DNA of 64,000 bases from Vibrio rhizosphaerae (GCF_024347095.1 NZ_AP024904.1:620001-684000), one strand, 5' to 3'; positions 43,904-53,945 are shown, counted from the first letter of the stretch. Numbers and translations are program-made. The notes: generated by a model from the sequence alone, not told the origin.

Positions 43904-44995
43904 CTAACTGGCTAAAGAATTTTCACTCAATGCATCAAATAAATGAATTGAATCCAGATCCAAATATAGTTGTAATTCACTGGTACTCACTTCAGCAGCC
44001 TGTGTTTCTACCGTCAGTGGCTGACCCGCAATTTCAGTTTTTAGCAGAATGCTGGCACCCAATAATTCTTTGTCTTTAATCTTGACTGAGAATGGGAAAA
44101 CACGTTCATGATCGATATGTTGTGCCCGTAAATGAATATCAGTCGGACGAACGCCTAAATGTAAGGCTAAGTTTCTCGACGCTAATGCTTTAAACCGTTC
44201 AGGCAGCGGGATTAAATTATCCCCCAATTGAATATAGAACTCGTTTTCCTGAAGAATCAACTTAGCATCCAACATATTCATCGACGGGCTGCCGATAAAC
44301 TGGGCAACGAATTTATTCGCCGGCCGCTGGAAGACATCCGTTGGTGTCCCGACCTGCGCAACATAACCATCTTTCAGGATCACAATCCGATCCGCGAGTG
44401 TCATTGCTTCAATTTGGTCATGGGTGACGTAAATGGTCGTGGTTTTCAGCTCGCGGTGCAGTTGTTTAATCTCTTCACGCATCACCCCCCGTAATTTTGC
44501 ATCAAGGTTAGAGAGCGGCTCATCGAATAAAAAGACTTTGGGTGTCCGAACCATCGCACGGCCCATGGCGACCCGCTGACGCTGGCCTCCCGATAACTCT
44601 TTCGGTTTACGATCCAGTAATGGCTCCAGTTCCAACATTTTTGCCGCTTTACGGACTTCGGTATCAATGTCTTTTTTAGCCATGCCTTTGAGTTTCAGAG
44701 CAAACGCAATATTTTCGTAAACCGTCATATGCGGATAAAGTGCGTAGCTTTGGAATACCATGGCTAAGTCGCGATCTTTGGCATCAACTTTATTGATCAG
44801 CTTATCGCCGACATAAATATCACCGGAGGTAATGTCTTCAAGCCCGGCCAACATCCGCAATGTCGTTGATTTACCACAACCTGACGGCCCAAGGAACACC
44901 ACGAACTCACCATCATTCACCGTGAAATCAAAGTGTTTCACGACATCAACATCACCAAACGATTTCTTGATGTTTTTGAATTCAACTTTAGCCAT
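43904..44995 (-). CDS. Sugar ABC transporter ATPase, MalK/UgpC/MsmK type
   Basis: 363 aa. Walker A GPSGCGKST (~37-45), signature LSGGQRQRVAMGRA, Walker B VFLFDEPLSNLDAKLR, H-loop VTHDQ, then a C-terminal TOBE/OB regulatory domain. It energises the two permeases encoded upstream. Its ATG overlaps the TAA of the GH1 gene by one base (TAATG), and GAGGAG lies inside the end of GH1, so translation is coupled. Confidence 0.95.
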   Translation of the reverse strand: MAKVEFKNIKKSFGDVDVVKHFDFTVNDGEFVVFLGPSGCGKSTTLRMLAGLEDITSGDIYVGDKLINKVDAKDRDLAMVFQSYALYPHMTVYENIAFALKLKGMAKKDIDTEVRKAAKMLELEPLLDRKPKELSGGQRQRVAMGRAMVRTPKVFLFDEPLSNLDAKLRGVMREEIKQLHRELKTTTIYVTHDQIEAMTLADRIVILKDGYVAQVGTPTDVFQRPANKFVAQFIGSPSMNMLDAKLILQENEFYIQLGDNLIPLPERFKALASRNLALHLGVRPTDIHLRAQHIDHERVFPFSVKIKDKELLGASILLKTEIAGQPLTVETQAAEVSTSELQLYLDLDSIHLFDALSENSLAS

Positions 44996-46344
44996 TACTT
45001 GTTCTCCTCAGCTCGCTCTAACAACATATTTTTATAAGCAATAGCGCTTTGTTTCAGTGTTCTCTCTTGGGTCTGATAATCCACATAGACCAAACCGAAC
45101 CGCTGACGATAACCAAATGCCCACTCGAAATTATCCATTAAACTCCAGGCAAAATAGCCATCAATCCGTACACCGGATTTAATCGCCTGATCGATGGCTT
45201 CAAGATGCATTTGAAAATAACGGACCCGTTGTTCATCATTGACATGACCATCAACACAAGTGTCATTGGTCGCTGCCCCATTTTCAGTCACATATACTGG
45301 CGGCAGATTGTCATAACGTTCATTTAAACGCACAAGCAAGTCCGTCAGTCCCTGAGGATAAATTTCCCAGCCGATAAAAGTATGTTCACTCTCGGGCTGC
45401 GGAACGGTTTTGATATCACCGTTCTCATCGTAACGAACCACATTCCGGGTGTAATAATTAATGCCGATATAATCGACCGGTGCAGAAATAATATCGAGGT
45501 CCCCTTCCAGAATCATCGGCATATTCGCAGCTTGTCGCTCGGTAATTAAAGTTGGGTATTCCCCTTTGAGAACCGGGTCGATAAACCATTGATAGTTTTC
45601 AGCATCGGAATAATTGGCCGCACCGATGTCTTGCTCATCCAACGGATATGCAGGTGATGCACTGAATACCACGCCATGTTTCGCATTCGGGGCATTTTTA
45701 CGCAGGACCGGCATGGCTAAACCATGGCCGAGCATCAGGTGGTGCGAGGCCAATAAACCTTCCCGCTCACCCACAATACCAGGTGCATGTTTACCCCAAC
45801 GATAGCCTAAGAAAGCAGCGACAAACGGTTCGTTTAATGTGGTGTACACTTCGATTTTATCGCCGAAATAACGGCTGACGACATCCGCATACTCAGCAAA
45901 CTTGTAGGCGGTTTCACGATTAAGCCAGCCGCCTTTATCTTCAAGATATTGTGGCAGATCCCAGTGATACAGAGTGACGTATACCGCCATCCCCCGGGCA
46001 TGACAGGCATCGATAATCTGCTCATAAAACGCCAGTCCTTGCGGATTTACCACGCCGTCTTCAGGCAGAATCCGCGGCCAGGCAATCGATAAGCGATAGG
46101 CATCAACACCCAAATCACTAATCATTTCAATATCTTGTTGCCAGAGATGGTAGTGGTCACACGCCACATCACCATTATCACCATTGTCCACTTTACCCGG
46201 CTTGTTACAGAACGTATCCCATATCGACGGAGTCCGTCCGCCTTCGTTTACGCCCCCTTCAATCTGATAGGAAGAGGTAGCCACACCAAAAACAAAGTCT
46301 TTATGACGTAATTGAGAATTTTGAGGAAGTTCGTATTTATTCAT
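44995..46344 (-). CDS. GH1 beta-glucosidase / 6-phospho-independent
   Basis: 449 aa from the ATG at 46344, which has AAAGG 8 nt upstream; further upstream ATGs are too close to that site. The GH1 barrel has the acid/base Glu in YTTLNEPF and the nucleophile Glu in VYVTENGAA. N-terminal FVFGVATSSYQIEGG is typical. With an ABC importer and not a PTS next to it, an unphosphorylated substrate is expected, such as cellobiose or laminaribiose. It is cytoplasmic. It sits between the permease and ATPase genes, an unusual intercalation. Confidence 0.94.
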   Translation of the reverse strand: MNKYELPQNSQLRHKDFVFGVATSSYQIEGGVNEGGRTPSIWDTFCNKPGKVDNGDNGDVACDHYHLWQQDIEMISDLGVDAYRLSIAWPRILPEDGVVNPQGLAFYEQIIDACHARGMAVYVTLYHWDLPQYLEDKGGWLNRETAYKFAEYADVVSRYFGDKIEVYTTLNEPFVAAFLGYRWGKHAPGIVGEREGLLASHHLMLGHGLAMPVLRKNAPNAKHGVVFSASPAYPLDEQDIGAANYSDAENYQWFIDPVLKGEYPTLITERQAANMPMILEGDLDIISAPVDYIGINYYTRNVVRYDENGDIKTVPQPESEHTFIGWEIYPQGLTDLLVRLNERYDNLPPVYVTENGAATNDTCVDGHVNDEQRVRYFQMHLEAIDQAIKSGVRIDGYFAWSLMDNFEWAFGYRQRFGLVYVDYQTQERTLKQSAIAYKNMLLERAEENK

Positions 46345-46363
46345 GTTCATAACCTTTAAAACC

Positions 46364-47260
46364 TTAACCTTTGACTGCACCGGATGTGAGCCCGCTGATC
46401 ATCTGTTTAGACGCAAATAAGTAAGTCACGACAAGGGGCAGAATCGAAATTGTTGTGCCTAGCATCACCGCGCCCCAAGGGGTATTCGGGATCCCCTGAA
46501 CACTACGCAGCGCTTGTGTAATGACATAATGATCGGGCGTTGTCAGGACCACCAGCGGCTGCATAAACATATTCCAGAAGAAGACAAACTGGACGATAGC
46601 TAATGTCGCTAAAGCAGGCTTCATCAGCGGTAAAACAACGCTCCAGTACGTTCTGAGCTGACCGGAACCATCGAGCTTCGCGGCTTCTAATAGTTCTTTC
46701 GGCACAGAAGCAACAATATGCTGACGCATCAGGAAAATCCCGAACGGGGTGGTCGTAAACGGCAGCCAGACTGCGATATGGTTATCTAACAAACCAAGAA
46801 ACTTAATAATCATGAAGTAAGGAATCAGACTCAGAGCCGGTGGAATCATCATCGAACCGACTAACATGCCGAACAGGAGTTTTTTACCTTTAAACTGAAA
46901 CACGCCGAACGCATACCCACCCATGCTACAAAATAGCAGTGAGATTGCGGTCCCCAGAAAGGCGACATAGATCGAGTTAAACATCGCCTGCCAAAATGGC
47001 ATGATTTCTTGGAGCTTGGCATAGTTGAACGCCAAACTATCCCCAATCGCAAAACTAATTCCCGAGCCAAAAATTTCAGTCCGGTCACGGGTTGATAACA
47101 GCGCCGACCAAACAAACGGAAACACCGTCACAATGGCAGAGATAATTAAAATAACCGCTAAGATGACAATGACGAATTTCGTCATGATCGCAATGGTTCT
47201 GTCACTCGGTTTTAAAGCACTCAGGCCCGAAGGTTTCGTCTCTAATGAGTTCATCAACAT
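46364..47260 (-). CDS. Sugar ABC transporter permease, MalG type
   Basis: 298 aa, six predicted membrane segments. The EAA loop that contacts the ATPase reads LLEAAKLDGSGQLRTYWSVV. The first segment follows a basic N-terminus (SDRTIAIMTKFVIVILAVI). GGGGG lies 9 nt upstream of the ATG. One base separates it from the MalF-type gene stop, so the two are tightly coupled. Confidence 0.94.
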   Translation of the reverse strand: MLMNSLETKPSGLSALKPSDRTIAIMTKFVIVILAVILIISAIVTVFPFVWSALLSTRDRTEIFGSGISFAIGDSLAFNYAKLQEIMPFWQAMFNSIYVAFLGTAISLLFCSMGGYAFGVFQFKGKKLLFGMLVGSMMIPPALSLIPYFMIIKFLGLLDNHIAVWLPFTTTPFGIFLMRQHIVASVPKELLEAAKLDGSGQLRTYWSVVLPLMKPALATLAIVQFVFFWNMFMQPLVVLTTPDHYVITQALRSVQGIPNTPWGAVMLGTTISILPLVVTYLFASKQMISGLTSGAVKG

Positions 47261-47261
47261 T

Positions 47262-48248
47262 TTATTGTTCCCCCAGTCCTTTCTTGCCGAAGAAGAAAAA
47301 TTGAATCAAAGTACATGTCGCAATCAGGGCAAACAGCAGCCATGAGATTGCTGAGGCGGTGCCCATTTGTAACCATTCCCAGCCCACTTTGTAGAGATAC
47401 ATTGAAATCGTTAAACCTGACTGTCCGGTTCCGCCGGTACCACGGGTTAACACAAACGGTTCTTCAAATAGCTGTAAGTTACCGATAATCGTCATGGTGA
47501 CAGCAAAGAAGATAAAAGGGCGAATCATGGGTAGTGAAATACTCCAGAAACGACGTATAGCATTGGCGCCATCCATGCGTGCCGCTTCTAAAATATCTTT
47601 CGGAATGGTCATCAGACCCGTGGTATATAAAACAATATTGAAACCGGTATATTTCCAGAACACCATAATGGCAATCGACGGTTTCACCATCGTGGCATCG
47701 TCAAGCCAGCGAATTGGCTGGAATTGTTTCACCCACTCAAAAGCCCAACCGAATAAAGAACTATCAGCAAGTGACATCAGCGTCTGGTTAATTATCCCCG
47801 AATTGGGTGAATACATATTAAAGAAGATCAGTGATGCAGCAACGGTGGACGTAATATAAGGCAGAAAATAAGCAGACGTTAACCAATGGCGTAATCGATC
47901 AGCCATTGAGACTAAAATATAAGCCACAGGAATTGCGACTAAGTGCTGCGCAACACCGGAAGTAATTGCGAGCCAGAATGTGTTTTTAAGTGAACGCCAA
48001 AGCCATGGGTCGGTTAAAGCCACTGAATAGTTTTCAAACCCGGCATATTTCATCGCGTCCAAACCTTCAACGGGGTTCCATGTGTGAAATGAAAGATAGA
48101 CAGAGAAAACGAGTGGAAAGATACCAAACACTGAGAAAATACATAAAAATGGGAATAAAAAACCATAGGGTGTAAGCGCTTTCAAACATTTATTTAAAAA
48201 ACGCTCATCCGATGGGCATTTACTTTCATCTCTTGACGAATGCTTCAT
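47262..48248 (-). CDS. Sugar ABC transporter permease, MalF type
   Basis: 328 aa with six or more membrane segments. The EAA loop reads ILEAARMDGANAIRRFWSISL. It begins after a strong hairpin (48263-48290) that separates it from the binding-protein gene. GAGG lies before the ATG at 48248. Confidence 0.94.
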   Translation of the reverse strand: MKHSSRDESKCPSDERFLNKCLKALTPYGFLFPFLCIFSVFGIFPLVFSVYLSFHTWNPVEGLDAMKYAGFENYSVALTDPWLWRSLKNTFWLAITSGVAQHLVAIPVAYILVSMADRLRHWLTSAYFLPYITSTVAASLIFFNMYSPNSGIINQTLMSLADSSLFGWAFEWVKQFQPIRWLDDATMVKPSIAIMVFWKYTGFNIVLYTTGLMTIPKDILEAARMDGANAIRRFWSISLPMIRPFIFFAVTMTIIGNLQLFEEPFVLTRGTGGTGQSGLTISMYLYKVGWEWLQMGTASAISWLLFALIATCTLIQFFFFGKKGLGEQ

Positions 48249-48262
48249 AATTACAACCTCTT

Positions 48263-48290
48263 TACAAGGAAGTCATCAGACTTCCTTGTA
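48263..48290 (-). terminator. Processing/attenuating hairpin after the binding-protein gene
   Basis: TACAAGGAAGTC-ATCA-GACTTCCTTGTA: a 12-bp perfect stem with a 4-nt loop between the binding-protein and permease genes. Without a T tract, it probably stabilises the upstream message so that binding protein is made in excess, as in maltose operons. Confidence 0.65.
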
Positions 48291-48308
48291 TACCTACAGA
48301 TACATAAA

Positions 48309-49565
48309 TTAAAGATTACGAGTACGACGCTTAATTAGGCGCTCCGCCTCTTGAAGAGCAGTTTTGATATCTTTATTTTCATCAAGGACTTCCATCAATG
48401 CATTTTCAAAAATGATCGAGCGAGCAATGTGGTCGCCTTTTGATGGTTGAACCGGTTTGATATTGCGTGCCACTTCAGCAAATAACAGACGTGCCTGTTG
48501 ACCACCAAGAAAAGCAATGTGCTCTTTGAACATGTCGTCATCATAGGTGGTGATATTGGCAGGGAATGCCGCAATCGTGGCAAAGTGCTTCAACTGGATA
48601 TCACGATTCGTGGTCATGTATTTGATCAGTTCCCACGCTTCATCCTGATGTTTAGATTGCTTAGGAATCGATAAGAACGATCCGCCCCAGCTACCGTAAA
48701 TCCCATCCGGTAAATGGGAAACGGCCCACTTTCCTGAAGTTTCCGGAGCGATCCAGTTCTGCAAATGACCCAGCAACCAAGCACCTGACAATTGCGTCGC
48801 AAAAGTCCCTTTACGGAAACCTTCATACCACTCGTTTGACCATGCCAGAATGTGGCCGTCTAAACCCTTATCACGAATTTCTTTGGCTACCTGAAACGCA
48901 TGAACAAAGCGTTCGGATGTCACAACCGATTTACCGTTTTTATCGAAATAGATGCCTTCGCCTTCTGGTACCGTGGTAAAAATAATGGTTTGCGCAACAT
49001 CAGCCGCAGAAGGAATTAACTGGATACCCATTTTTTTCAGTTTTTCACCGGCAGCAATGTATGAGTCCCAACTTTTAATGACATCATCCACTTTCAGGCC
49101 GGCTTTTTTGAAGATATCGGTACGGTAATACATCACACCCGGGCCTAAATCGACGGGCATCCCGTAGATATCCCCATCACTCCCTTTACCTTGAGACCAG
49201 GCATAAGGCGCGAAACGGTCTGCGTATTGATCGGCACCATATTGTTTAGACAGATCAACCAGCCCGCCGGACGCCACGAAGGGGCCAATTTTCTCAACAT
49301 CAACCACAATGACATCACCAGCCCCCGAGCCTGTCGCCAGGTTGGTGGTGAGTTTGGTATGATGGTCACCGTGGTTATTCATCAGGGTATCGACATGAAT
49401 CCCTGTCTTTTTTTCAAAATCGGGTAATATCACTTTCAGGCTGCTATCAAAATCCGGAAATCCATCAAAACGAATATTCTTATCCGCATCAGCAGAAAAA
49501 GAGGGCGCAGACACGATTCCCATCAGTACAGCCGAGGTGAGTGCTAAGGCTTTTATTTTCATCAT
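48309..49565 (-). CDS. Sugar ABC transporter substrate-binding protein
   Basis: 418 aa, signal peptide ending VSAPSFSADAD. It has family 1 extracellular binding protein features: FDGFPDFDSSLKVILPDFEKK, DVIVVDVEKIGPF, a tyrosine/tryptophan-rich cleft (GVMYYRTDIF, SNEWYEGF, SGAWLLGHL, GSWGGSFLSI). It delivers oligosaccharides to the two permeases. It lies 15 bp after the LacI gene, making the regulator the first gene of the same transcript. Confidence 0.94.
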   Translation of the reverse strand: MMKIKALALTSAVLMGIVSAPSFSADADKNIRFDGFPDFDSSLKVILPDFEKKTGIHVDTLMNNHGDHHTKLTTNLATGSGAGDVIVVDVEKIGPFVASGGLVDLSKQYGADQYADRFAPYAWSQGKGSDGDIYGMPVDLGPGVMYYRTDIFKKAGLKVDDVIKSWDSYIAAGEKLKKMGIQLIPSAADVAQTIIFTTVPEGEGIYFDKNGKSVVTSERFVHAFQVAKEIRDKGLDGHILAWSNEWYEGFRKGTFATQLSGAWLLGHLQNWIAPETSGKWAVSHLPDGIYGSWGGSFLSIPKQSKHQDEAWELIKYMTTNRDIQLKHFATIAAFPANITTYDDDMFKEHIAFLGGQQARLLFAEVARNIKPVQPSKGDHIARSIIFENALMEVLDENKDIKTALQEAERLIKRRTRNL

Positions 49566-49580
49566 TTATCCTTAAATAAC

Positions 49581-50588
49581 TTATAGGGTATTTATTACGT
49601 TCTTGACTGAATCTCTAATCACTAGAGAAGGTACAAGTTTAAGATTCACATCTGATTTATTTTTATTGAGTTTATGAATCGCGAGTTTTACTGCTTCTTT
49701 GCTCATTTTCTCAATCGGGAAATCAATCGTCGTTAACCCCGGAGTAAGATAACGAGCAAAAAGAATATTATCAAAACCAACTAACGAAATATCATCCGGT
49801 ACAGAAAGACCAATCGATGTCAGCACTTCACGCGCCCCGAATGCCATGTGATCATTGGCGGCAAATACAGCGGAAAACGGGCAGCCTCGGTTGAGCAACT
49901 TTTTCATGGCACTCATCCCTGTTTCTTCAGTAAATCCGGCTTCAGAAACAAGCATTTCGTTATATTCCAACCCTGCATTTTCCAACGCTTTTCTATAACC
50001 TTGTAAGCGACCTCTGGCATCCGATTTATTCAGTGGACCGGTAATACAGGCAATATTTTTATGCCCCATTTTGATTAAATATTGTGTAGCTAATAAACCA
50101 CCGGCTTCATTATCGATATCAATGCAACTGGTCAACATTTCAGGCACAACCCGATTAATCAAAATAATCGGAAGCCCTCGTTCTTCTAACATGATTAAAT
50201 AATCGTCATCGAGTTGTTGTGTGTGAAGAATTAAAGCATCAACCCGGCGGCCCAAGAGAAATTCAACCGCTTCTTTTTGACTCTGCTCGGTATTAGAACC
50301 GGCAGTAATCACCGCATGATAACCAAGTTGACGTAGCTGCCCTTCAATACTCTGCAATATGCCTGAATAAAATGGACCACCCAATTCCGGGACGACAATA
50401 CCAACACTTTCCGTGCGGCTGGAAGCCAATGCTTGCGCAATAGAATTAGGACGATATCCTAATTCTTTAATTGCATTTTCAACTTTCAACTGTTTTTCCC
50501 GACTGACACGGGTCGATCCATTGATAACACGGGAAACAGTTGCTTGTGAGACACCTGCACGTTCAGATACATGTTTAATCGTGACCAA
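49581..50588 (-). CDS. LacI-family transcriptional regulator (second of two)
   Basis: 335 aa. HTH TIKHVSERAGVSQATVSRVING, hinge ALASSRTESVG, then a sugar-sensing domain with VSLVGFDNILFARYLTPGLTT. It heads the seven-gene transport/catabolic run and has its own candidate operator TGTAAGCGATTTCA 14 bp upstream, fitting autoregulation. It probably represses the operon until a beta-glucoside enters. Confidence 0.93.
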   Translation of the reverse strand: MVTIKHVSERAGVSQATVSRVINGSTRVSREKQLKVENAIKELGYRPNSIAQALASSRTESVGIVVPELGGPFYSGILQSIEGQLRQLGYHAVITAGSNTEQSQKEAVEFLLGRRVDALILHTQQLDDDYLIMLEERGLPIILINRVVPEMLTSCIDIDNEAGGLLATQYLIKMGHKNIACITGPLNKSDARGRLQGYRKALENAGLEYNEMLVSEAGFTEETGMSAMKKLLNRGCPFSAVFAANDHMAFGAREVLTSIGLSVPDDISLVGFDNILFARYLTPGLTTIDFPIEKMSKEAVKLAIHKLNKNKSDVNLKLVPSLVIRDSVKNVINTL

Positions 50589-50601
50589 ATGAACCTCTGC
50601 T

Positions 50602-50615
50602 TGAAATCGCTTACA
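50602..50615 (-). promoter_or_regulatory. LacI-family operator before the LacI/ABC operon
   Basis: On the minus strand TGTAAGCGATTTCA matches the general LacI/GalR pattern TGWNANCGNTNWCA at all fixed positions, with the central CG. It lies 14 bp from the LacI start codon. A weaker relative, TGAAACCATTTCA, lies at 50730-50742. Confidence 0.6.
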
Positions 50616-50834
50616 ACCTGAGTATTCAAGATTATTGGCCGCGTAAGCGTGACGCTAATCACGGTAAACCCGATATTTATTTGGCGATTAAGAAAAAATT
50701 GAAAGGCTTTACAGTTTTCCAATCTGTCATGAAACCATTTCACATCTGAACGATGACCATTATCTGTGCCATAAAAAGTCTTACAGATTGATTCCTTTTA
50801 TTTTATTCACCACCAATACCAACGGAATTGCTTA

Positions 50835-52829
50835 TCATAATTTAAATGAGGATGTGAGTTTCGATTGATGTTCCGCCATCTGTTCCAATGTTTTACTTTG
50901 TTCGGCTAAGTTTTCGGAGCGAACCATATTTTGATGAGACAAGGTCTGAATCTTATTAATATTTTCCTTTACTTGCATTGCAGCAAACTGATGTTGCTCA
51001 GTCGAAGCCGATATTTTATGGCTTCTTTCTTCAATTTTATTCAGATTGACATGGACCTGAGTTAAAGAGGCATCCACATCTTGAGTCTGCGTGATGCAAT
51101 TTTCCATATCATCAACACATTCTGATATTTGTTTCACCGCTAAAACCGAGCTTTGTTGCAACTGTTCAATTTTGGTCTGTATTTCTTGGGTACTTGCCGT
51201 TGTTTTTTCCGCCAGCCCTCTCACTTCATCCGCGACGACAGAAAAACCGCGACCTTGCTCCCCTGCTCTTGCCGCTTCAATAGCCGCATTGAGTGCTAAC
51301 AAATTCGTTTGTGAAGAAATATTAGAAATAATATCCAGAATTGACTCGATACCGGCACAATAACTTTCTAACTGATAAATGGTTTGGGTCGAATCTCTCA
51401 GGCGTTGAGACAAATGATTTAATAGCTCCACATTCTTTTTCATCAACACCTGTCCGGAATTGGAATCGTTCACAGCAACCGTTGCAATCGATAATGTCTC
51501 GCTGACCGACTCTGAAATATCTCTCACGGTATACTCAATTTCTTCCATTGCCTTCGCTGTCAATGCGGTTTGTGAATTTTGTTCGACAATGGCAAGACTG
51601 AGCGCTTCACTAGTCTGTTGATTATCGAGAGATGCATGATTCAGTTGCTTCGCGGTCGAGCGGATTTGATGAATAATATGGGATAAATCATCAATGACCA
51701 TATTGACGGTTTTAGACAACATGCCGAACTCATTATTGGTTTGGTCATCGACTCGTGAGCTCAGGTCTTTTTCCGCAACCTGACCCAGCACGCGTTGCAG
51801 ACGTCGACTCGGTCTGCGAATCATTGTCGCGATCACAATGCCGATCGACAGTGCTATCACGATGGATACAATCGACAATATCACCAGCGTGATCACCGAC
51901 TCTTTGGCCTGAGCCGTTGAGTCAGCATAGCGCTGCCCGGCAATTTGAGTGGCATATGCAGAAAAGGCATCAATATTTTTCAACTGGGTATCAATATCGA
52001 CTTTCACAGCTTCTTTTTGTGCTGTCAGTTGATCATAAATTTCAACCATCGCAATATGCTTTGACACAGCACCTTCCGCGGAGAAAGCTTGTTGACCAAG
52101 CAGCTTCAGTGATGTTTCGCTTTGACGAAAGAACGCTGACGATGCCGACTGGAAGGTTGTCATCGCACTGTCCAAACGAGTTTTGCGGATTTTAAAGCGT
52201 CGCTCTAATGCGCGTGTTTCAATCACATCTTGTAAAGAAAATGCTTCATTGACTTCACCAACCAATAACCCAATTTGGGTCAACAGCGCTTCAATTGACT
52301 GACGTGCATCAGACTGATTTGCCGCGGCAAGATTTTCTAACAAATTATTATTAATTTGCATAATCAGCGATTGAAGTAATGCCCGCTGCTTTATATTCTT
52401 ATCTTTCGTTTCTAAATAGGTTTTATACCCATTCAATATCATATTAATATCTTTAAATGTCTTCATGGCAGTCGATTCTATTTGTTCGACAAACTGACCA
52501 ATATGATGATCGGGATCGGGGAGTTTTTTAAACCATGCGAGTTTGGTTTGAAAATCTTGCATCGACTGATGGATGGACTGGCTTAAAGGCTCCAGATCTT
52601 CTGGGTATAGTGTTGATAAATATGACATCATGCTACGATCAATATCCAAATAGTTGATCGTCAGCTCCCCCGAACGTAATATAAATGGCGTTGATTGTTT
52701 CAACATAAATTCCATGTTGCCAGAAACCTTATGATTACTATTTAATAATGCTCCTGCTGAAATCAACATCATTAAAATAATAGTAAAAAACCCCAGATAA
52801 ACTCTAGAAACAATCAAATTAAGGTTCAT
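50835..52829 (-). CDS. Methyl-accepting chemotaxis protein
   Basis: 664 aa from the ATG at 52829 ([15 protein letters not shown]), with GAAGAG upstream; the frame is open 28 codons further but those are hydrophobic and Phe-rich. One membrane segment at ~8-28, a helical periplasmic sensor to ~335, a second segment ([20 protein letters not shown]), a HAMP domain and a signalling hairpin with [20 protein letters not shown]. No C-terminal pentapeptide for CheR is seen. Two LacI-like sites lie ~350 bp upstream, and the beta-glucan operon follows on the same strand, so it may sense the sugars of that locus. Confidence 0.92.
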   Translation of the reverse strand: MNLNLIVSRVYLGFFTIILMMLISAGALLNSNHKVSGNMEFMLKQSTPFILRSGELTINYLDIDRSMMSYLSTLYPEDLEPLSQSIHQSMQDFQTKLAWFKKLPDPDHHIGQFVEQIESTAMKTFKDINMILNGYKTYLETKDKNIKQRALLQSLIMQINNNLLENLAAANQSDARQSIEALLTQIGLLVGEVNEAFSLQDVIETRALERRFKIRKTRLDSAMTTFQSASSAFFRQSETSLKLLGQQAFSAEGAVSKHIAMVEIYDQLTAQKEAVKVDIDTQLKNIDAFSAYATQIAGQRYADSTAQAKESVITLVILSIVSIVIALSIGIVIATMIRRPSRRLQRVLGQVAEKDLSSRVDDQTNNEFGMLSKTVNMVIDDLSHIIHQIRSTAKQLNHASLDNQQTSEALSLAIVEQNSQTALTAKAMEEIEYTVRDISESVSETLSIATVAVNDSNSGQVLMKKNVELLNHLSQRLRDSTQTIYQLESYCAGIESILDIISNISSQTNLLALNAAIEAARAGEQGRGFSVVADEVRGLAEKTTASTQEIQTKIEQLQQSSVLAVKQISECVDDMENCITQTQDVDASLTQVHVNLNKIEERSHKISASTEQHQFAAMQVKENINKIQTLSHQNMVRSENLAEQSKTLEQMAEHQSKLTSSFKL

Positions 52830-53300
52830 ATTATGCTCTTCAATATCTGTAAACAAAAAGACTGTGAACAAAAAAGACTGTAAGTAAAAAATCCATGAGT
52901 AAAAAAAAGGCACAAGCGTGCCTTAAAATAATTAGAATAAACAGTCTTGAAAAAAACTCGCCAAGATAATATTCAAATCACTTGACTGTTCAAAATATTA
53001 AACAATGAAACACCTGAAAACATCGTTAGAATTCACATTAATTTATAAAATTCAACATTCATCAGACAAGTTAATGTAATTCAAACAGTTATCAAAACAG
53101 GCTTGATGATATTGGATGAAGAAAGTTGAAAACAATCACAGAATCTGAGGTTTGTGGTAAGGTTAAATATCTATTATTTGAAAATGTTTTCATGTTTCTG
53201 AAAACGTTTCATAAACCTGAGCACCGTTATCCAGATGTCTTGAGGCCGGGTTAGGCAGGGGCGAAAGGTGGTGGATATAAGAAGTGATGAGTATAAAAAT
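52830..53300. other. Upstream region of the chemoreceptor gene
   Basis: About 470 bp without a gene between the chemoreceptor and the IS200 element. It is AT-rich and holds a pair of LacI-like sites at 53179-53211. The IS has inserted just upstream of them. Confidence 0.5.
53179..53211. promoter_or_regulatory. Two LacI-like operator half-spaced sites
   Basis: TGAAAATGTTTTCA (53179-53192) and TGAAAACGTTTCA (53199-53211) start 20 bp apart, close to two helical turns. Both are near-palindromic with a CG or TG centre. Their nearest downstream gene is the chemoreceptor. Confidence 0.5.
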
Positions 53301-53408
53301 AAAAAAAAGTATCCACCGGCATAGCCGGTGGTTTTTCATATGCGCCTATAAGGCTCTCCTACTAGCAGCGCCCTAGCAGGCGCGTAGTGATCTGACATTT
53401 GCATATGA

Positions 53409-53870
53409 CTACTTCCTGCGGCCCGTAAACGGGCTACCTGAATACGGGATCGACAATTGCTCTCCCATTTTATCCTGCTCTAGTTGCTGCTTGATGTAAT
53501 TTTGTATCTTGCTCGTATTTTTACCTACCGTATCTACATAATAACCTCGGCACCAAAATTCTCGATTTCTATATTTAAACTTCAAATCACCGAATCGTTC
53601 ATAAAGCATTAGGCTACTTTTACCTTTCAAATACCCCATAAACCCTGAAACACTCATTTTGGGCGGTATTTCTAAAAGCATGTGGATATGATCCGCGCAA
53701 CATTCCGCTTCAAGAATGTTCACATTTTTCCATTCACATAGTTTCCTCAATATTTCACCTATTGCTCTACGTTTTTCTCCGTAGAACACTTGTCTTCTAT
53801 ATTTCGGTGCAAACACTATGTGGTATTTACAGTTCCAGCGCGTGTGCGCTAAGCTCTTTTCGTCCCCCAT
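53409..53870 (-). CDS. tnpA: IS200 transposase TnpA
   Basis: 153 aa, full length for the Y1 HUH transposases. The metal-binding HUH motif is HIHM in CCADHIHMLLEIP, and the catalytic Tyr is expected in IQNYIKQQLEQD. N-terminal WNCKYHIVFAPKYRRQVFY is typical. It cuts and joins single-stranded DNA at the hairpin ends. The frame is intact, so the element may be active. Its ribosome-binding site AAAGGGGG can pair with CCCCTTT upstream, which should limit translation. Confidence 0.95.
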   Translation of the reverse strand: MGDEKSLAHTRWNCKYHIVFAPKYRRQVFYGEKRRAIGEILRKLCEWKNVNILEAECCADHIHMLLEIPPKMSVSGFMGYLKGKSSLMLYERFGDLKFKYRNREFWCRGYYVDTVGKNTSKIQNYIKQQLEQDKMGEQLSIPYSGSPFTGRRK

Positions 53871-53876
53871 TGGGAC

Positions 53877-53945
53877 CCCCTTTCAATTCTTAATTAACTC
53901 TTGTAGTTGCCAGACCACAAGACGTTTTTATCAAATTGAAAGGGG
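53877..53945 (-). promoter_or_regulatory. tnpA leader stem that hides the ribosome-binding site
   Basis: CCCCTTTCAATT (53877-53888 on +) is the exact complement of AATTGAAAGGGG (53934-53945). In the tnpA mRNA the downstream arm holds the Shine-Dalgarno sequence, so the 12-bp stem would block initiation. Confidence 0.7.
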
